In this document: positions 15,674 through 25,123 of the stretch, in pieces
How positions within the stretch are numbered: the first letter of the stretch is position 1
Layout of the letters: the number at the start of each line of letters is the position of its first letter
Assembly (NCBI GenBank): GCA_020072585.1
Contig: JAIQGL010000022.1
Coordinates: 1 to 64,000 of the forward strand
Direction: 5' to 3'
From: Terriglobia bacterium
GTDB lineage: Bacteria; Acidobacteriota; Terriglobia; Terriglobales; Acidobacteriaceae
DNA: 64,000 nucleotides
Made by a program: the position numbers and the translations under genes
Notes under the pieces: generated by a model
The model's database searches: none
The model's input: only the letters and a program-made list of their open reading frames with translations
Told to the model about the DNA's origin: nothing

Positions 15674-18370
15674 ATGCGTTCCCAACATAAGTTTGTTATC
15701 ACAGCAGGGCTGCTTTGTCACTTGTTTACCGCCGCGCCGCTAGTGACAAGCCAGGCGCTTGCGAACCAGACTGCGCAAAATTCCACTGTCCCGGCGGAAC
15801 AAGCAACGCCAAGTCCAACCCCTGCTGAGCAGCCCGCCCAGAGCGCTACAGCCCCGGCGGAACAGCCCAGCAATTGTCATTTAATCATCACGGCGCCTCC
15901 TGCCGCGCACCAGCCGTCTCCATCAGGAGCGGCGCCCAAACCTGAGCAGCCCGCCACTGGAACGCAGGGCCCCAAAAAGGTGCGGTTGCCGATCAGTGAA
16001 GAACAGCCTGTCATCATTGATGCCGCCGAATGCGAGAAGGCAGGAGAGGTCTATACGCTGCGCCGTGACGTGGAGGTTCGTTTCGCGGACTATGATTTTC
16101 GCGGCGACATGGTGACCTATGACGCCGCGTCTGGGGATGTCACGGCCAAAGGCCATGTGTCTCTGGATGGTGGCCGGCGCGACATGCACATCAGCGCCAC
16201 AGAAGGCATTTACAACATTCACTCACAGACAGGAAAGTTTTACGACGTCCGCGGCGGCACAGGCGCGCGTTTTAAGGGAAGAAGCGTAACGCTCACTTCA
16301 TCCAGCCCGATTTCCTTTACCGGCAAACTGGTGGAGCAGACCGGCCCGGAGACCTACGTTCTCCACCATGGGTCAGTAACCTCGTGCGAACTGCCGCATC
16401 CCAAGTGGACGTTCAACGCCGAGAAAATCATTTTCAAGGTGGGAAATTCCGCGCACATTTACAACACTACTTTCCGGCTCAAGGGGGTTCCGGTTTTTTA
16501 TCTGCCTTATGCGTCGCCTCCGGTGGAGCGGCTCGGACGCCAGAGTGGTTTTCTTATTCCCAACTTCGGCACCTCCAACACCAAGGGAACTGTGATTGGC
16601 GATTCTTTCTACTGGGCGATCAATCGCAGTATGGACGCCACTCTCGGCGGAGAATATCTTTCCAAGCGAGGCTGGGCGCTGCAGGAAAGCTACCGCTACC
16701 GGCCCAGTGAAATGTCATTCCTTAACCTGAATTATTTTGGCGTGCTTGATCGCGGCATCACCACGAATACAGTGGACCAGGCGGGTAACCCGATTACAAA
16801 AACGGTAAAGCAGGGCGGCGAAGACATAAAACTCAACGCTGAAACCACGTTCGCCAACGGCGTGCGCGGCGTTGCCTCCATCGACTACTTGAGCTCGTTC
16901 ATCTTCCGGCTGGCTTTCACTGAGAATTTTTCCCAGGCCGTGGATTCTGAGGTGAAGTCGGCTGCGTTCCTTTCCAAGAGCCTGCAGGGATTTTCGTTCA
17001 ACACATTCCTCGCCCGCTATCAGAATTTTCAAAGCAAGAACAACGATGATGCGATTACGATTCTCCACACTCCCGGATTTGAAGTTTCCAGCGTGGACCG
17101 CAGGCTTTTCAGTTCGCCCATCTACTGGTCTTATGATGTTGCCGCAGAAGGTCTGCGGCGCAGCCAGCCTGGGTTTGTCACTCCCGGCGTCGTCGGCCGG
17201 TTTGACGTTGATCCTGATGTAAGTCTGCCCATTTTTTATCGGGGTTGGACCTTCCGCGCGGACGCTCAGCTGCGCAACACGATCTACTCCCAACAACAAT
17301 TTTCGGCCCTGTCAGCCACTGTGCCGCCGGTCCCGATTGCGGAGCCCAGGCATGATGTTTTTAACCGCCGTGACATCTCCACCAGCATTGAGCTGCGTCC
17401 GCCAGCTCTCAGCAGGGTTTTCGACAAAACGATTGCCGGCCGCAAGCTCAAGCACACCATTGAACCGCGCCTGGTCTACCGCTACACCAATGGCGTGGAG
17501 AAATTTGGTTCCATCATTCGCTTTGATTTCAGAGACATCCTGAGCAACACGAATGAAGCTGAATTTGGTCTCGTGCAGAGACTTTATCTGAAGAAAGAAC
17601 GCTCAGACTGCGATCAGGAGCCGGATGTCGCCGCGGTACAGACTTTCGTGCGTCCCACACCGTGCGCACCTGCGGGCGCGGACGAGTTTGTAAGCTGGGA
17701 AGTCAAGATGAAGTATTTTGCTGACCCAACCTTCGGTGGGGCTGTCCAGAACACACCAGGCTCAAGCGGAACACGTACCGTGCTGACCACCACGGCAAAC
17801 TTTACGGGAATCGCGTTTGTTACCGACCCTCGGCGGTTCTCTCCTGTCGTCTCCCGGCTGCGTGTGCGCACCAGCAGCAACAGTGATCTGGAATGGCAGC
17901 TGGACTATGACACCAAGAAAGGCCGCATCAACTCCAGCACGTTTTATACCGGCTTCCACTTTGGCGATTTTTTTGTCGGCGCCAGCCATGCTTATTTGCA
18001 GGTCCCGGGCGAGGTAGTTACCGATCCTGCCAACCCCGGCGCCAACCTGAAGACGTGCGTTCCACATGTTTTAAACCAGGCAGCCTGCGTGCCTCCGCTC
18101 TTTGACCAGGTGCGCGCACAGCTTGGCTATGGCAGTCCTACCAAGCGGGGATGGAGCGCCGCCGCTAACATCGGCTTTGACCGCGAGTTCAACCTTCTGC
18201 AATACTCTGCCGCGCAGACGTCTTATAACTGGGATTGCTGCGGCCTCAGCTTTGAATACCGGCGCTTCTCGCTGGGCTCCGTGCGCAATGAGAACCAGTA
18301 CCGCTTCGCTTTCACCCTGGCGAACATTGGATCGTTTGGAAACCTGAAGCGGCAGGAACGGCTTTTCTGA
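15674..18370 (+). CDS. lptD: LPS-assembly protein LptD
   Basis: 898 aa from the ATG at 15,674, chosen because a signal peptide begins there (MRSQHKFVITAGLLCHLFTA... ALA). An upstream in-frame ATG at 15,566 overlaps the divergent gene. Outer-membrane beta-barrel that inserts lipopolysaccharide. A Pro/Ala/Gln-rich linker (about 30-115) precedes an OstA/LptA-like beta-taco (VRFADYDFRGDMVTYDAASG, DVTAKGHVSLDGG), then the barrel (from about RLKGVPVFYLPYASPPVERL), ending with LGSVRNENQYRFAFTLANIG and a terminal Phe as beta-signal. Cysteines are few and placed differently from E. coli. Indicates an LPS-bearing diderm. Followed by palindromic element C. Confidence 0.92.
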   Translation: MRSQHKFVITAGLLCHLFTAAPLVTSQALANQTAQNSTVPAEQATPSPTPAEQPAQSATAPAEQPSNCHLIITAPPAAHQPSPSGAAPKPEQPATGTQGPKKVRLPISEEQPVIIDAAECEKAGEVYTLRRDVEVRFADYDFRGDMVTYDAASGDVTAKGHVSLDGGRRDMHISATEGIYNIHSQTGKFYDVRGGTGARFKGRSVTLTSSSPISFTGKLVEQTGPETYVLHHGSVTSCELPHPKWTFNAEKIIFKVGNSAHIYNTTFRLKGVPVFYLPYASPPVERLGRQSGFLIPNFGTSNTKGTVIGDSFYWAINRSMDATLGGEYLSKRGWALQESYRYRPSEMSFLNLNYFGVLDRGITTNTVDQAGNPITKTVKQGGEDIKLNAETTFANGVRGVASIDYLSSFIFRLAFTENFSQAVDSEVKSAAFLSKSLQGFSFNTFLARYQNFQSKNNDDAITILHTPGFEVSSVDRRLFSSPIYWSYDVAAEGLRRSQPGFVTPGVVGRFDVDPDVSLPIFYRGWTFRADAQLRNTIYSQQQFSALSATVPPVPIAEPRHDVFNRRDISTSIELRPPALSRVFDKTIAGRKLKHTIEPRLVYRYTNGVEKFGSIIRFDFRDILSNTNEAEFGLVQRLYLKKERSDCDQEPDVAAVQTFVRPTPCAPAGADEFVSWEVKMKYFADPTFGGAVQNTPGSSGTRTVLTTTANFTGIAFVTDPRRFSPVVSRLRVRTSSNSDLEWQLDYDTKKGRINSSTFYTGFHFGDFFVGASHAYLQVPGEVVTDPANPGANLKTCVPHVLNQAACVPPLFDQVRAQLGYGSPTKRGWSAAANIGFDREFNLLQYSAAQTSYNWDCCGLSFEYRRFSLGSVRNENQYRFAFTLANIGSFGNLKRQERLF

Positions 18371-18374
18371 TAGT

Positions 18375-18489
18375 TTTCTGTAATCCCGAACGCAGTGAGG
18401 GAACCCTACCCTCACCAAATTCGAATTCTGGCATCCTGCGTCTATTGTGGGGATAGGGATCCCTCGCAAAGCTCGGGATTGCAGAAAAA
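18375..18489. repeat. Palindromic intergenic element, copy C
   Basis: Left arm TTCTGTAATCCCGAACGCAG...GGGAACCCTA (18,376-18,408), right arm TAGGGATCCCTCGCAAAGCT...GGGATTGCAGAAA (18,454-18,487). It begins five bases after the lptD stop and ends 30 bp before larE. The shortest of the five copies. Confidence 0.8.
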
Positions 18490-18518
18490 TGAGACTGCCT
18501 TAGGTTTAAAATCTAATC

Positions 18519-19352
18519 ATGGAATTGTCCGCCAAGCATCAGCATCTCAAAGACGCTCTCCGCGCGCTGGGCCGCACGCTTGTGGCGTACTCTGGCGGCG
18601 TTGATTCGGCTTATCTGGCATGGATCGCACATGAGGTCCTGGCGGACGACATGCTCGCTGTGATTGCCGACTCACCTAGCCTGGCCCGGACACAATTGAA
18701 TGACGCCCTGGCATTCGCCGGGGAGCACGAAATTCCAGTTGAAGTGATCCAGACCGCAGAGATGGACCGCCCGGGATATGTCCGCAATGACCGCCAGCGC
18801 TGCTTTCACTGCAAGGACGAGCTTTTTCAGGTGATGGAAGCCTTCGCCGCAAAGCGCGGTTTCCAGTCGATTGCCTATGGTGTGAATGTCGACGATCAGA
18901 GTGATTTCAGGCCCGGGCAGACGGCAGCGCGTCAGCACCACGTGGCGTCTCCGCTCCTTCAGGCGGGTTTGAGCAAGGCCGAGATTCGCGAACTGGCGCG
19001 GAATGCGGCCCTTCGCGTCTGGGAGAAGCCTGCCTCCGCATGCCTTTCCTCGCGTATTGAATATGGGCGTCCGGTAACCCTGGAGGCGCTCTCTGCCGTG
19101 GAACAAGGGGAAGACGCCCTGCACGGCCTGGGCTTCCGCCAGTGCCGGGTACGGCATCATGGAGAGATTGCCCGGATTGAGATCGCCAGGGACGAACTGG
19201 TGCGCGCCCTTACGCCGCAGATGTTTGCCGAATTCACCCGTATTTTCAAAGGCCTGGGATTTGCCTTTGTTGCTGTCGATACCGAAGGGTTCCGTTCTGG
19301 TTCCATGAATACCGCCATTCCGTCCCAACCGCTGATTAAGCTCATCTCATGA
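18519..19352 (+). CDS. larE: ATP-dependent sacrificial sulfur transferase LarE
   Basis: 277 aa. Adenylylates the pyridinium dicarboxylate precursor and donates sulfur from its own cysteine to build the nickel-pincer cofactor of lactate racemase. The PP-loop SGGVDS is at residues 25-30 (LVAYSGGVDSAYLAWIAHEV). RCFHCKDE has Cys94/Cys97. ASACLSSRI places Cys174 at the position of the sacrificial cysteine of Lactobacillus LarE (Cys176 there). Full family length. The larA, larB and larC partners are not in this window, so the cofactor role is inferred from the protein alone. Confidence 0.9.
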   Translation: MELSAKHQHLKDALRALGRTLVAYSGGVDSAYLAWIAHEVLADDMLAVIADSPSLARTQLNDALAFAGEHEIPVEVIQTAEMDRPGYVRNDRQRCFHCKDELFQVMEAFAAKRGFQSIAYGVNVDDQSDFRPGQTAARQHHVASPLLQAGLSKAEIRELARNAALRVWEKPASACLSSRIEYGRPVTLEALSAVEQGEDALHGLGFRQCRVRHHGEIARIEIARDELVRALTPQMFAEFTRIFKGLGFAFVAVDTEGFRSGSMNTAIPSQPLIKLIS

Positions 19353-19416
19353 ACGCTCCGGCACCCCCTTCATGAGATAATTTAGGCAGGTTAGTTTCTT
19401 TAAAAGGTGGTCTATT

Positions 19417-20448
19417 TTGGCTAGATTCAGTGGCGTTTTATTGAACGTTGTCCTATTCCTGTTGCTTGCTGGCCCGGCTTGCCTGGCGCAAAGTACAGGA
19501 GGGGCGCCCAAGAAGGCGGCTCCTGCGGCCGGTAAGAGCAAGGCGGCTGCCGCACAGAAGAGTAAGCCGGCAGCGGCACAGACCGCGACGGCTGCCAACT
19601 CTAACGAAAAGGCTGAGGCGCTGACGCCAGACGTGATTCACAGAATCCAGACTGAGATTCGCACGCACTATAACGTGCCGCAGCAGATGACGATTTCCCT
19701 TGGAGATCCCAAACCCAGCAACGTACCCGGCTATGACGATCTAGTGGTGACCCTGCTGGGTGGAAGCAAGCCGTCAAACCATGACTTCTTGATCTCCAAA
19801 GACCGCAAGACTCTGGCACACCTGGATAAGTACGACGTTTCCCAGGACTTGATGGCCAAGCTCGATCTGAAAGGCAGACCGGTGCGGGGTAACCCTGATG
19901 CCAAGGTCATGATTGTCAACTTTGACGATTTCCAGTGCCCGTTCTGCTCCCACATGCACTCCACGCTCTTCGCCAACGTGTTCAAGGAGTACGGCGACCG
20001 GGTCAAAGTCGTGTACAAAGACTATCCCCTGATTGAGATTCACCCTTGGGCCATGCACGCCGCCATCGATGGCAATTGCCTGGGTGAGCAGAATAGTCCG
20101 GCCTATTGGGAATTCGCGGATTATGTCCACGCAAACCAGAAGATGGTAGCGGGCAAGTCGCGCGCCGAAGCGTTTGCTAACTTGGATAATCTCACCAAAG
20201 AGCAAGCACAAAAGTATCAACTGGACCAGGACAAGCTGCAAGCCTGTGTGCAGAAGCAGGATGAGACCGGGGTCCGCGCATCCATGGCAGAAGCCGATAA
20301 GCTGGGCATTGACTCCACTCCGACTATGTTCATCAATGGAGAAAAGTTTACCGGCGCGGTGCCGGAAGCGGAGTTGCGCGCCGTCTTGGATCGTGCTTTA
20401 GCGGACAGCGGGCAGGCCCCCGCGGCTCCGTCCAACGCAAAAAAGTAG
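19417..20448 (+). CDS. Secreted DsbA/thioredoxin-fold disulfide protein
   Basis: 343 aa from a TTG start with AAAAGGTGG upstream. Signal peptide (VVLFLLLAGPACLAQ), an Ala/Lys-rich linker (about 28-65), then a small N-terminal domain. The thioredoxin domain is from about 155: AKVMIVNFDDFQCPFCSHMH has the CPFC redox pair at 174-177, and STPTMFINGEKF carries the cis-proline. This is the layout of DsbA-like/BDI-type periplasmic thiol oxidoreductases (Thioredoxin_4). It probably oxidises or isomerises disulfides in exported proteins. It sits directly before a SurA-like folding factor, consistent with an envelope protein-folding unit. Confidence 0.88.
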   Translation: MARFSGVLLNVVLFLLLAGPACLAQSTGGAPKKAAPAAGKSKAAAAQKSKPAAAQTATAANSNEKAEALTPDVIHRIQTEIRTHYNVPQQMTISLGDPKPSNVPGYDDLVVTLLGGSKPSNHDFLISKDRKTLAHLDKYDVSQDLMAKLDLKGRPVRGNPDAKVMIVNFDDFQCPFCSHMHSTLFANVFKEYGDRVKVVYKDYPLIEIHPWAMHAAIDGNCLGEQNSPAYWEFADYVHANQKMVAGKSRAEAFANLDNLTKEQAQKYQLDQDKLQACVQKQDETGVRASMAEADKLGIDSTPTMFINGEKFTGAVPEAELRAVLDRALADSGQAPAAPSNAKK

Positions 20449-20506
20449 CCGGAAATCGCAAAACTCGGGTATCGTACCGTATCGGATTTGCCCAGGGAGG
20501 CAACTG

Positions 20507-21571
20507 TTGATCCAGGCACGCAAATATTGGAGCGGCGTTTTCGTCCTATGTCTTTCGTCGGTGGCAGTGCTTCTTTCCGGATGTCCCGGACGCGGCAATG
20601 ACAAAGAGGTAATGGCGAAGGTCAACGGGTACAAGATCCTGCGGGCGGAAGTGGACAAGACCTACAACACCCAGGTCGCCGGATCTCCGCAAAAGCCCAC
20701 GGCGACCGAAGAAGAAGCCTTGCGCCTGAATGTGCTTGGCCAGATCATTTACAACCAGCTGCAACTCCAGAAAGCGGAGAAGCTCGGCATTGTCGCCACC
20801 GATGATGAGGTGGAGAGCAAATTCAACCAGGCCAAGGCACCGTATTCCCAGGAGCAGTTTCAGAAGCTGTTGAAGGACCGCGGGTTCTCAGAAGAGGATT
20901 ACAAACTGGAAATCCGCCGCAACCTCACCGTGGACAAGCTTCTCAACAAGGAGATTGCCTCCAAGGTCACAATTTCTGATCCTGAGATCCTGAACTATTA
21001 CAACCAGAACAAAGCCGAGTTCAACCTGATCGAGCCGCGCTACAGCCTGGCAACCATCTTTGTGAGTAACCAGGCGCCCAACGAACCAGGCCACACCAGT
21101 GACAAAGCACAGATTGATGCCCAGGCAAGAAAGAAGATCCAGATCATCTATAACCGGCTGGAAAGCGGCGAAGACTTTACTGAACTCGCGCAAAAGTACT
21201 CTGAGGACCCGGATACGGCGCGCTCCGGCGGAGCGATAGGGCCGGTCCCCGAATCACAAATCAAAAACCTTGATCCCACCACCCGGGACGCGGTCCAGAA
21301 GCTGAAGGCTGGGCAGTGGTCACAGGTAATTCCGGCGGTCGATTCCCGCAGCCACCTGCAAAGCGGCTATCAAATTGTGCGGTTGAATGCCAAAGAGAAC
21401 GCCGGGCAGCGCGATTTTAACGATCCCCAGGTGCAACAGTTCATCCGCAACAAGCTGCGCAGCCAGCGTGAACAGATACTGAAAGCCGCCTATGATGAGG
21501 TCCTGCGCGACAACGCTGAGGTCCACAACTACTTCGCGGAGCAGATCCTCAAGAATTCAGGCACAAAGTAA
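20507..21571 (+). CDS. SurA/PpiC-type peptidyl-prolyl isomerase lipoprotein
   Basis: 354 aa from a TTG start with GGGAGG eight bases upstream. The lipobox VLLSGC predicts lipid attachment at the Cys near residue 26. A SurA_N-like helical chaperone domain follows (ILRAEVDKTYNTQ.. to LTVDKLLNKEIASKVTISDP). The parvulin rotamase domain, from about 180, has PRYSLATIFVSNQ, FTELAQKYSEDPDTARSGGA and GPVPESQIKN, then a C-terminal helix. Role: folding of periplasmic and outer-membrane proteins. It converges with the biotin-carrier gene, leaving only three bases between stops. Confidence 0.88.
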   Translation: MIQARKYWSGVFVLCLSSVAVLLSGCPGRGNDKEVMAKVNGYKILRAEVDKTYNTQVAGSPQKPTATEEEALRLNVLGQIIYNQLQLQKAEKLGIVATDDEVESKFNQAKAPYSQEQFQKLLKDRGFSEEDYKLEIRRNLTVDKLLNKEIASKVTISDPEILNYYNQNKAEFNLIEPRYSLATIFVSNQAPNEPGHTSDKAQIDAQARKKIQIIYNRLESGEDFTELAQKYSEDPDTARSGGAIGPVPESQIKNLDPTTRDAVQKLKAGQWSQVIPAVDSRSHLQSGYQIVRLNAKENAGQRDFNDPQVQQFIRNKLRSQREQILKAAYDEVLRDNAEVHNYFAEQILKNSGTK

Positions 21572-21574
21572 AGC

Positions 21575-22072
21575 TTATTCCACTTCAGCCAGTGACTGGC
21601 CCGCTTCAACAGCGGCTCCCTCTGCCACGTTGATCTTTTTTATTACGCCGTTCTTGGGGGCCTTCAGCTCGTTTTGCATCTTCATGGCTTCAATCACGAT
21701 CACGCTCTGCCCCGCCTCCACCGTGGCCCCGATACCGGCAAGAATGCGCACCACTTTGCCCGGCATGGGAGCGGTAATTTTTTTAACGCCCTGCTCGCTG
21801 GCGCCGGCACGGCGTCTTGAACGGAATGAGCGCGGGTCTTGCACTGACACGCTGAACCGCTCAAGGCCCACGACAACGCTGGCTTCCGTCCCCACGGTCT
21901 CTTGTTTTACCTCATACGATTTGCCGTCCAGCAGGAGAGAAAGCACTCCATCCTGAACGGAAACCACATCCAGCGGCCATTCGCGATCGCCCAGCCTGCA
22001 ATTCCATCGATCGCCGTTCCGCATCAGCTCCACGCGATAGGTTTTCTCCGCAATGGTGACTTCGTAGATCAT
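21575..22072 (-). CDS. Biotin/lipoyl attachment (biotin carboxyl carrier) protein
   Basis: 165 aa. A variable N-terminal half (MIYEVTIAEKTYRVELMRNG) is followed by the biotinyl domain: ITAPMPGKVVRILAGIGATV, then VIVIEAMKMQNELKAP, with the biotin-accepting Lys131 in EAMKM. Its ATG overlaps the biotin carboxylase stop by four bases (ATGA), so the two are translationally coupled. The IxAPMPGKVxxI form is closer to acyl-CoA (propionyl/methylcrotonyl) carboxylase carriers than to AccB. No carboxyltransferase gene is in the window. Confidence 0.9.
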   Translation of the reverse strand: MIYEVTIAEKTYRVELMRNGDRWNCRLGDREWPLDVVSVQDGVLSLLLDGKSYEVKQETVGTEASVVVGLERFSVSVQDPRSFRSRRRAGASEQGVKKITAPMPGKVVRILAGIGATVEAGQSVIVIEAMKMQNELKAPKNGVIKKINVAEGAAVEAGQSLAEVE

Positions 22073-23592
22073 TTGTCGCGGACCCCTTCGCTGCGGGCCG
22101 CGCGTTTCCAGGCCGAAACGCCGGATCGTTTGCCGTCTTCAGTTTTTGAACCGCCATTCCGGCCATTTTTTTGTGGAGCAACGGCGGCAAATAGCGCGGC
22201 GGAAACGGCGGCTACCTCTGCCAGACTGTTTGTCCCGCTCGCTGGACCGGGCTTTGCTGCCAGCAGGCGGTCCAGAAAGCCGGTATCAATGCGCGCAGCC
22301 ACAAAATCCGGGTGCTCAAGGATCCGGCGGAACAGCAGCAGATTGGTCTTGATCCCGCCGACGAAATATTCATCCAGCGCGCGTCTCATTCGCGCAATTG
22401 CCATGGTGCGGTTGGCAGCGTACACAATCAGCTTTGACAGCATGGGATCGTAGTCCAGTGGCACCGTCCAACCCTCATAAACCCCGCTGTCTTCACGCAC
22501 GCCCGGGCCTGACGGCCGCAACAGCTTGGTGATCTTTCCCGGTGAAGGAAAGAAATTATTCTCCGGATCTTCCGCGTAAATGCGGCATTCAATGGCATGG
22601 CCGCGCAGGCCCACATCTTCCTGACGGAAAGGCAGTTTCTCTCCGCAGGCAATGCGCAGTTGCAGATGGACAAGGTCCAGCCCCGTAACCAGCTCGGTCA
22701 CAGGATGCTCCACTTGCAGGCGGGTATTCATTTCCAAAAAGTAAAAGTTGCGTTGGGCATCCACCAGAAACTCGATTGTCCCGGCGTTCGTATAACCCGC
22801 TGACCTGGCGGCCTGGACTGCGACTGCACCCATGCGTTGCCGCATGTCTTCGTCCATGATGGCTGACGGCGCTTCCTCAATCACCTTTTGGTGGCGGCGC
22901 TGCACCGAGCACTCGCGCTCGCCCAGGTAGACCACGTTGCCATGCTCATCGCCCAGAACCTGGATCTCAATGTGGCGGGGGTTCTCAATGAATTTTTCCA
23001 GATAAATTTCGCCATCGTTGAAGCTGCGCAGTGCTTCGCTTTGGGCGGTTTCAAAGCTGGACTTCAGCTCCGCCGGCGTCTTCACCAGACGCATTCCCTT
23101 ACCGCCTCCGCCGGCCGCGGCCTTGATCATTACAGGAAAGCCAACCTTGGCCGCCATTTCTTCTGCTTCAGCTACTGAAAGACCCCGCGCTGATCCAGGA
23201 ACCATGGGCACGCCCGCAGCCTGCATGGCCGTGCGTGCACGCGTCTTGGAACCCATAAGCTCCATGGCAGACGGAGCTGGACCGACGAACTTGATTCCGG
23301 CTTCGGCGCAGGCGCGGGCAAACTTGGCGTTTTCAGAAAGAAATCCATATCCGGGATGGATGGCTTCAGCACCGCAACACCTGGCGACTGCCAGAATTTT
23401 TGCCACGTTGAGATACGATTCGCGGGCCGGGGCCGGACCCACCAGATACGCTTCATCTGCCTGAGTGACGTGAAGGGCGCCGCGGTCAACATCAGAAAAG
23501 ATGGCTACGGAAGCAATCCCCATTTCACGGCACGCACGGATGACACGGACTGCAATCTCGCCGCGATTCGCAATGAGGACTTTCTTGAACAT
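22069..23592 (-). CDS. accC: Biotin carboxylase subunit of an acyl-CoA carboxylase
   Basis: 507 aa from MFKKVLIANRGEIAVRVIRA; an upstream in-frame start at 23,661 lies beyond the family N-terminus. ATP- and bicarbonate-dependent carboxylation of biotin on the carrier encoded next. Seen: HPGYGFLSENAKFA, the ATP-grasp glycine loop KAAAGGGGKGMRLV, ERECSVQRRHQKVIEEAPS, and EMNTRLQVEHPVTELVTGLD with the catalytic residues. The C-terminal extra about 50 residues (AAKPGPASGTNSLAEVAAVS...) are low in complexity. The split alpha subunit could serve acetyl-CoA or propionyl-CoA carboxylase. Confidence 0.93.
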   Translation of the reverse strand: MFKKVLIANRGEIAVRVIRACREMGIASVAIFSDVDRGALHVTQADEAYLVGPAPARESYLNVAKILAVARCCGAEAIHPGYGFLSENAKFARACAEAGIKFVGPAPSAMELMGSKTRARTAMQAAGVPMVPGSARGLSVAEAEEMAAKVGFPVMIKAAAGGGGKGMRLVKTPAELKSSFETAQSEALRSFNDGEIYLEKFIENPRHIEIQVLGDEHGNVVYLGERECSVQRRHQKVIEEAPSAIMDEDMRQRMGAVAVQAARSAGYTNAGTIEFLVDAQRNFYFLEMNTRLQVEHPVTELVTGLDLVHLQLRIACGEKLPFRQEDVGLRGHAIECRIYAEDPENNFFPSPGKITKLLRPSGPGVREDSGVYEGWTVPLDYDPMLSKLIVYAANRTMAIARMRRALDEYFVGGIKTNLLLFRRILEHPDFVAARIDTGFLDRLLAAKPGPASGTNSLAEVAAVSAALFAAVAPQKNGRNGGSKTEDGKRSGVSAWKRAARSEGVRDK

Positions 23593-23664
23593 AGAGGAAA
23601 CCTTTGATTGTAACAACAAAGTTGGGACTGTCAGCGCAACCGCAGTGCGCTCCGTCGCCACGGC

Positions 23665-23694
23665 AAAATAAAAAGCCCCTCCCGCAGGAGGGGC
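23665..23694 (-). terminator. Rho-independent terminator of the TPR lipoprotein transcript
   Basis: On the minus strand AGCCCCTCC-TGC-GGGAGGGGCT followed by TTTTATTTT. It lies just past the stop of the TPR gene and before the carboxylase start, so it ends the tonB-exbBD-TPR block. Confidence 0.88.
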
Positions 23695-23715
23695 TGGCCG
23701 TTCCTTAAGAAGTAC

Positions 23716-24552
23716 TTATTTTGATTTAGGCTGGTCCAGCACAATACCGCCGCTGGTTTTTTTAGCTGCTTCTTCCGCTTTCTTTTTGCGCGCAGCCATG
23801 GCCTTATCGCTCCATTCGTTGGCCGTCTTTACGTAATCGGCGCGGGTCTCGGCATCTTCGCAAGTCATGTCATTGGCTTTGCGCCGGTACAGCAGGTTCA
23901 TGTAAGCCATGGCATCATCATAGTCCTGGCGCTTATCGATGGCGGTCTGGAGCATCTTCATGCCTTCCTCCACGTTGGCGCCATCTTTTGCTTTCAATGC
24001 GTCACAGATCTTCTGACTGCCTTTGCCCTTTAGCTCATCGTCAACCTTAAGGCCCTCTTTTGCTTTGACTTCAGCCGCGTCCTTATAAGACGCAGACCAG
24101 TCAATCACGCCGACGGAATAGTAGGTTTCCGGATCGTTAGGATCAGCATCAATGGCCTTTTTGTAGTACTCGCGGGCATCATCGAACTTCTTCTGCTGCA
24201 TGAAGAGGAAGGCGATACCCTTGAGGCTGGTAACGTTGTTCTGGTCTTTTTCCAGTACCTGCTTGTATTGGTCGATCGCCAGTTGCGCGTTGCGCAGGTT
24301 CTCCGGCGTTTCCACGCCGGGAACATACTGCTGGGCATAGGCCGTGGCCAGATACATTTTCGCCACTTTGAGGTCGCTATCGAGATTTACGGCATTCTTG
24401 AAATGCTCAATCGCCTCTTCGTAGTTGGCGCCCCGGAAAGACTGGACGCCCTTGTTGAGTTGATCGCGAGCCTTGAGTTTGTTGCAACCAGCCGTGCTCA
24501 GCAGAGCGGCTGCGACGGCGAATACCGTCACAAGTCGTGCGGTCCTGTTCAT
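23716..24552 (-). CDS. TPR-repeat lipoprotein
   Basis: 278 aa. Signal sequence with lipobox LLSTAGC near residue 23. Tetratricopeptide repeats: about 30-60 (LNKGVQSFRGANYEEAIEHF), about 95-130 (QLAIDQYKQVLEKDQNNVTS), about 128-160 (GIAFLFMQQKKFDDAREYYK then AIDADPNDPETYYSVG), and a partial later unit (MKMLQTAIDKRQDYDDAMAY). A lysine/alanine-rich C-terminus. It lies in the same orientation as and immediately after the exbD genes and may help assemble or couple the TonB-type motor; this is inferred from position only. Confidence 0.85.
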   Translation of the reverse strand: MNRTARLVTVFAVAAALLSTAGCNKLKARDQLNKGVQSFRGANYEEAIEHFKNAVNLDSDLKVAKMYLATAYAQQYVPGVETPENLRNAQLAIDQYKQVLEKDQNNVTSLKGIAFLFMQQKKFDDAREYYKKAIDADPNDPETYYSVGVIDWSASYKDAAEVKAKEGLKVDDELKGKGSQKICDALKAKDGANVEEGMKMLQTAIDKRQDYDDAMAYMNLLYRRKANDMTCEDAETRADYVKTANEWSDKAMAARKKKAEEAAKKTSGGIVLDQPKSK

Positions 24553-24666
24553 CTGTGCTGCTCCTTACCGGAGTCGAGAAATTTTTTTCCGCGTTCTGAG
24601 AAGGACTAAACCCAACGGGGACGCGCCGGTCTGCCGGCCGCCCCCATTTTTCTGAGGAGTTACAAA

Positions 24667-25101
24667 TTACTGTCCAGCTTCGATCTTGGCCGTGATCAGC
24701 CCAATCCGGTCGATTACATTGGTGCCCCTGGCAATATCAATGACCTGGGCCACGTTTTGAAATTCGACGTCATTATCACCCTTCACGAACATCACACGTT
24801 CCGCGCGCGTCTTGAAGATATCAGTAAGCCGCGTCTGGAGGTTCTCCAGCGCCACGTCTTCCTGATTGATCTTCAGCTTCGTCTTGCCGTTTTCCAGCAG
24901 CACCTGGACGACCACCGTGCGGTCCGTCTGGGTCTCTGGCTGGTGCGGCGGAGGCGGCTGAGGAACCAGCGCTTCCAGCCCTTTCGGCGTCAGTGGCGTG
25001 ATGACCATGAAAATGATCAGCAGCACCAGCAACACGTCGATCAGCGGCGTTACGTTGATATCGGCGGTTTGTCCACCGCCACCGCCAGTTGTCATTGCCA
25101 T
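24667..25101 (-). CDS. exbD: Biopolymer transport protein ExbD/TolR, copy 2
   Basis: 144 aa. ADINVTPLIDVLLVLLIIFM is the single transmembrane helix with the conserved Asp that carries protons together with ExbB. A periplasmic domain follows after a proline-rich stretch (PPPPHQPETQ). It lies 22 bp after a first, distinct exbD. Two ExbD genes behind one ExbB suggest heteromeric motors or separate partner specificities. A Gly-Gly-Gly-Gly run sits just before the transmembrane segment. Confidence 0.93.
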   Translation of the reverse strand: MAMTTGGGGGQTADINVTPLIDVLLVLLIIFMVITPLTPKGLEALVPQPPPPHQPETQTDRTVVVQVLLENGKTKLKINQEDVALENLQTRLTDIFKTRAERVMFVKGDNDVEFQNVAQVIDIARGTNVIDRIGLITAKIEAGQ

Positions 25102-25123
25102 AAAATTACCCTCGTCTGGTTTC

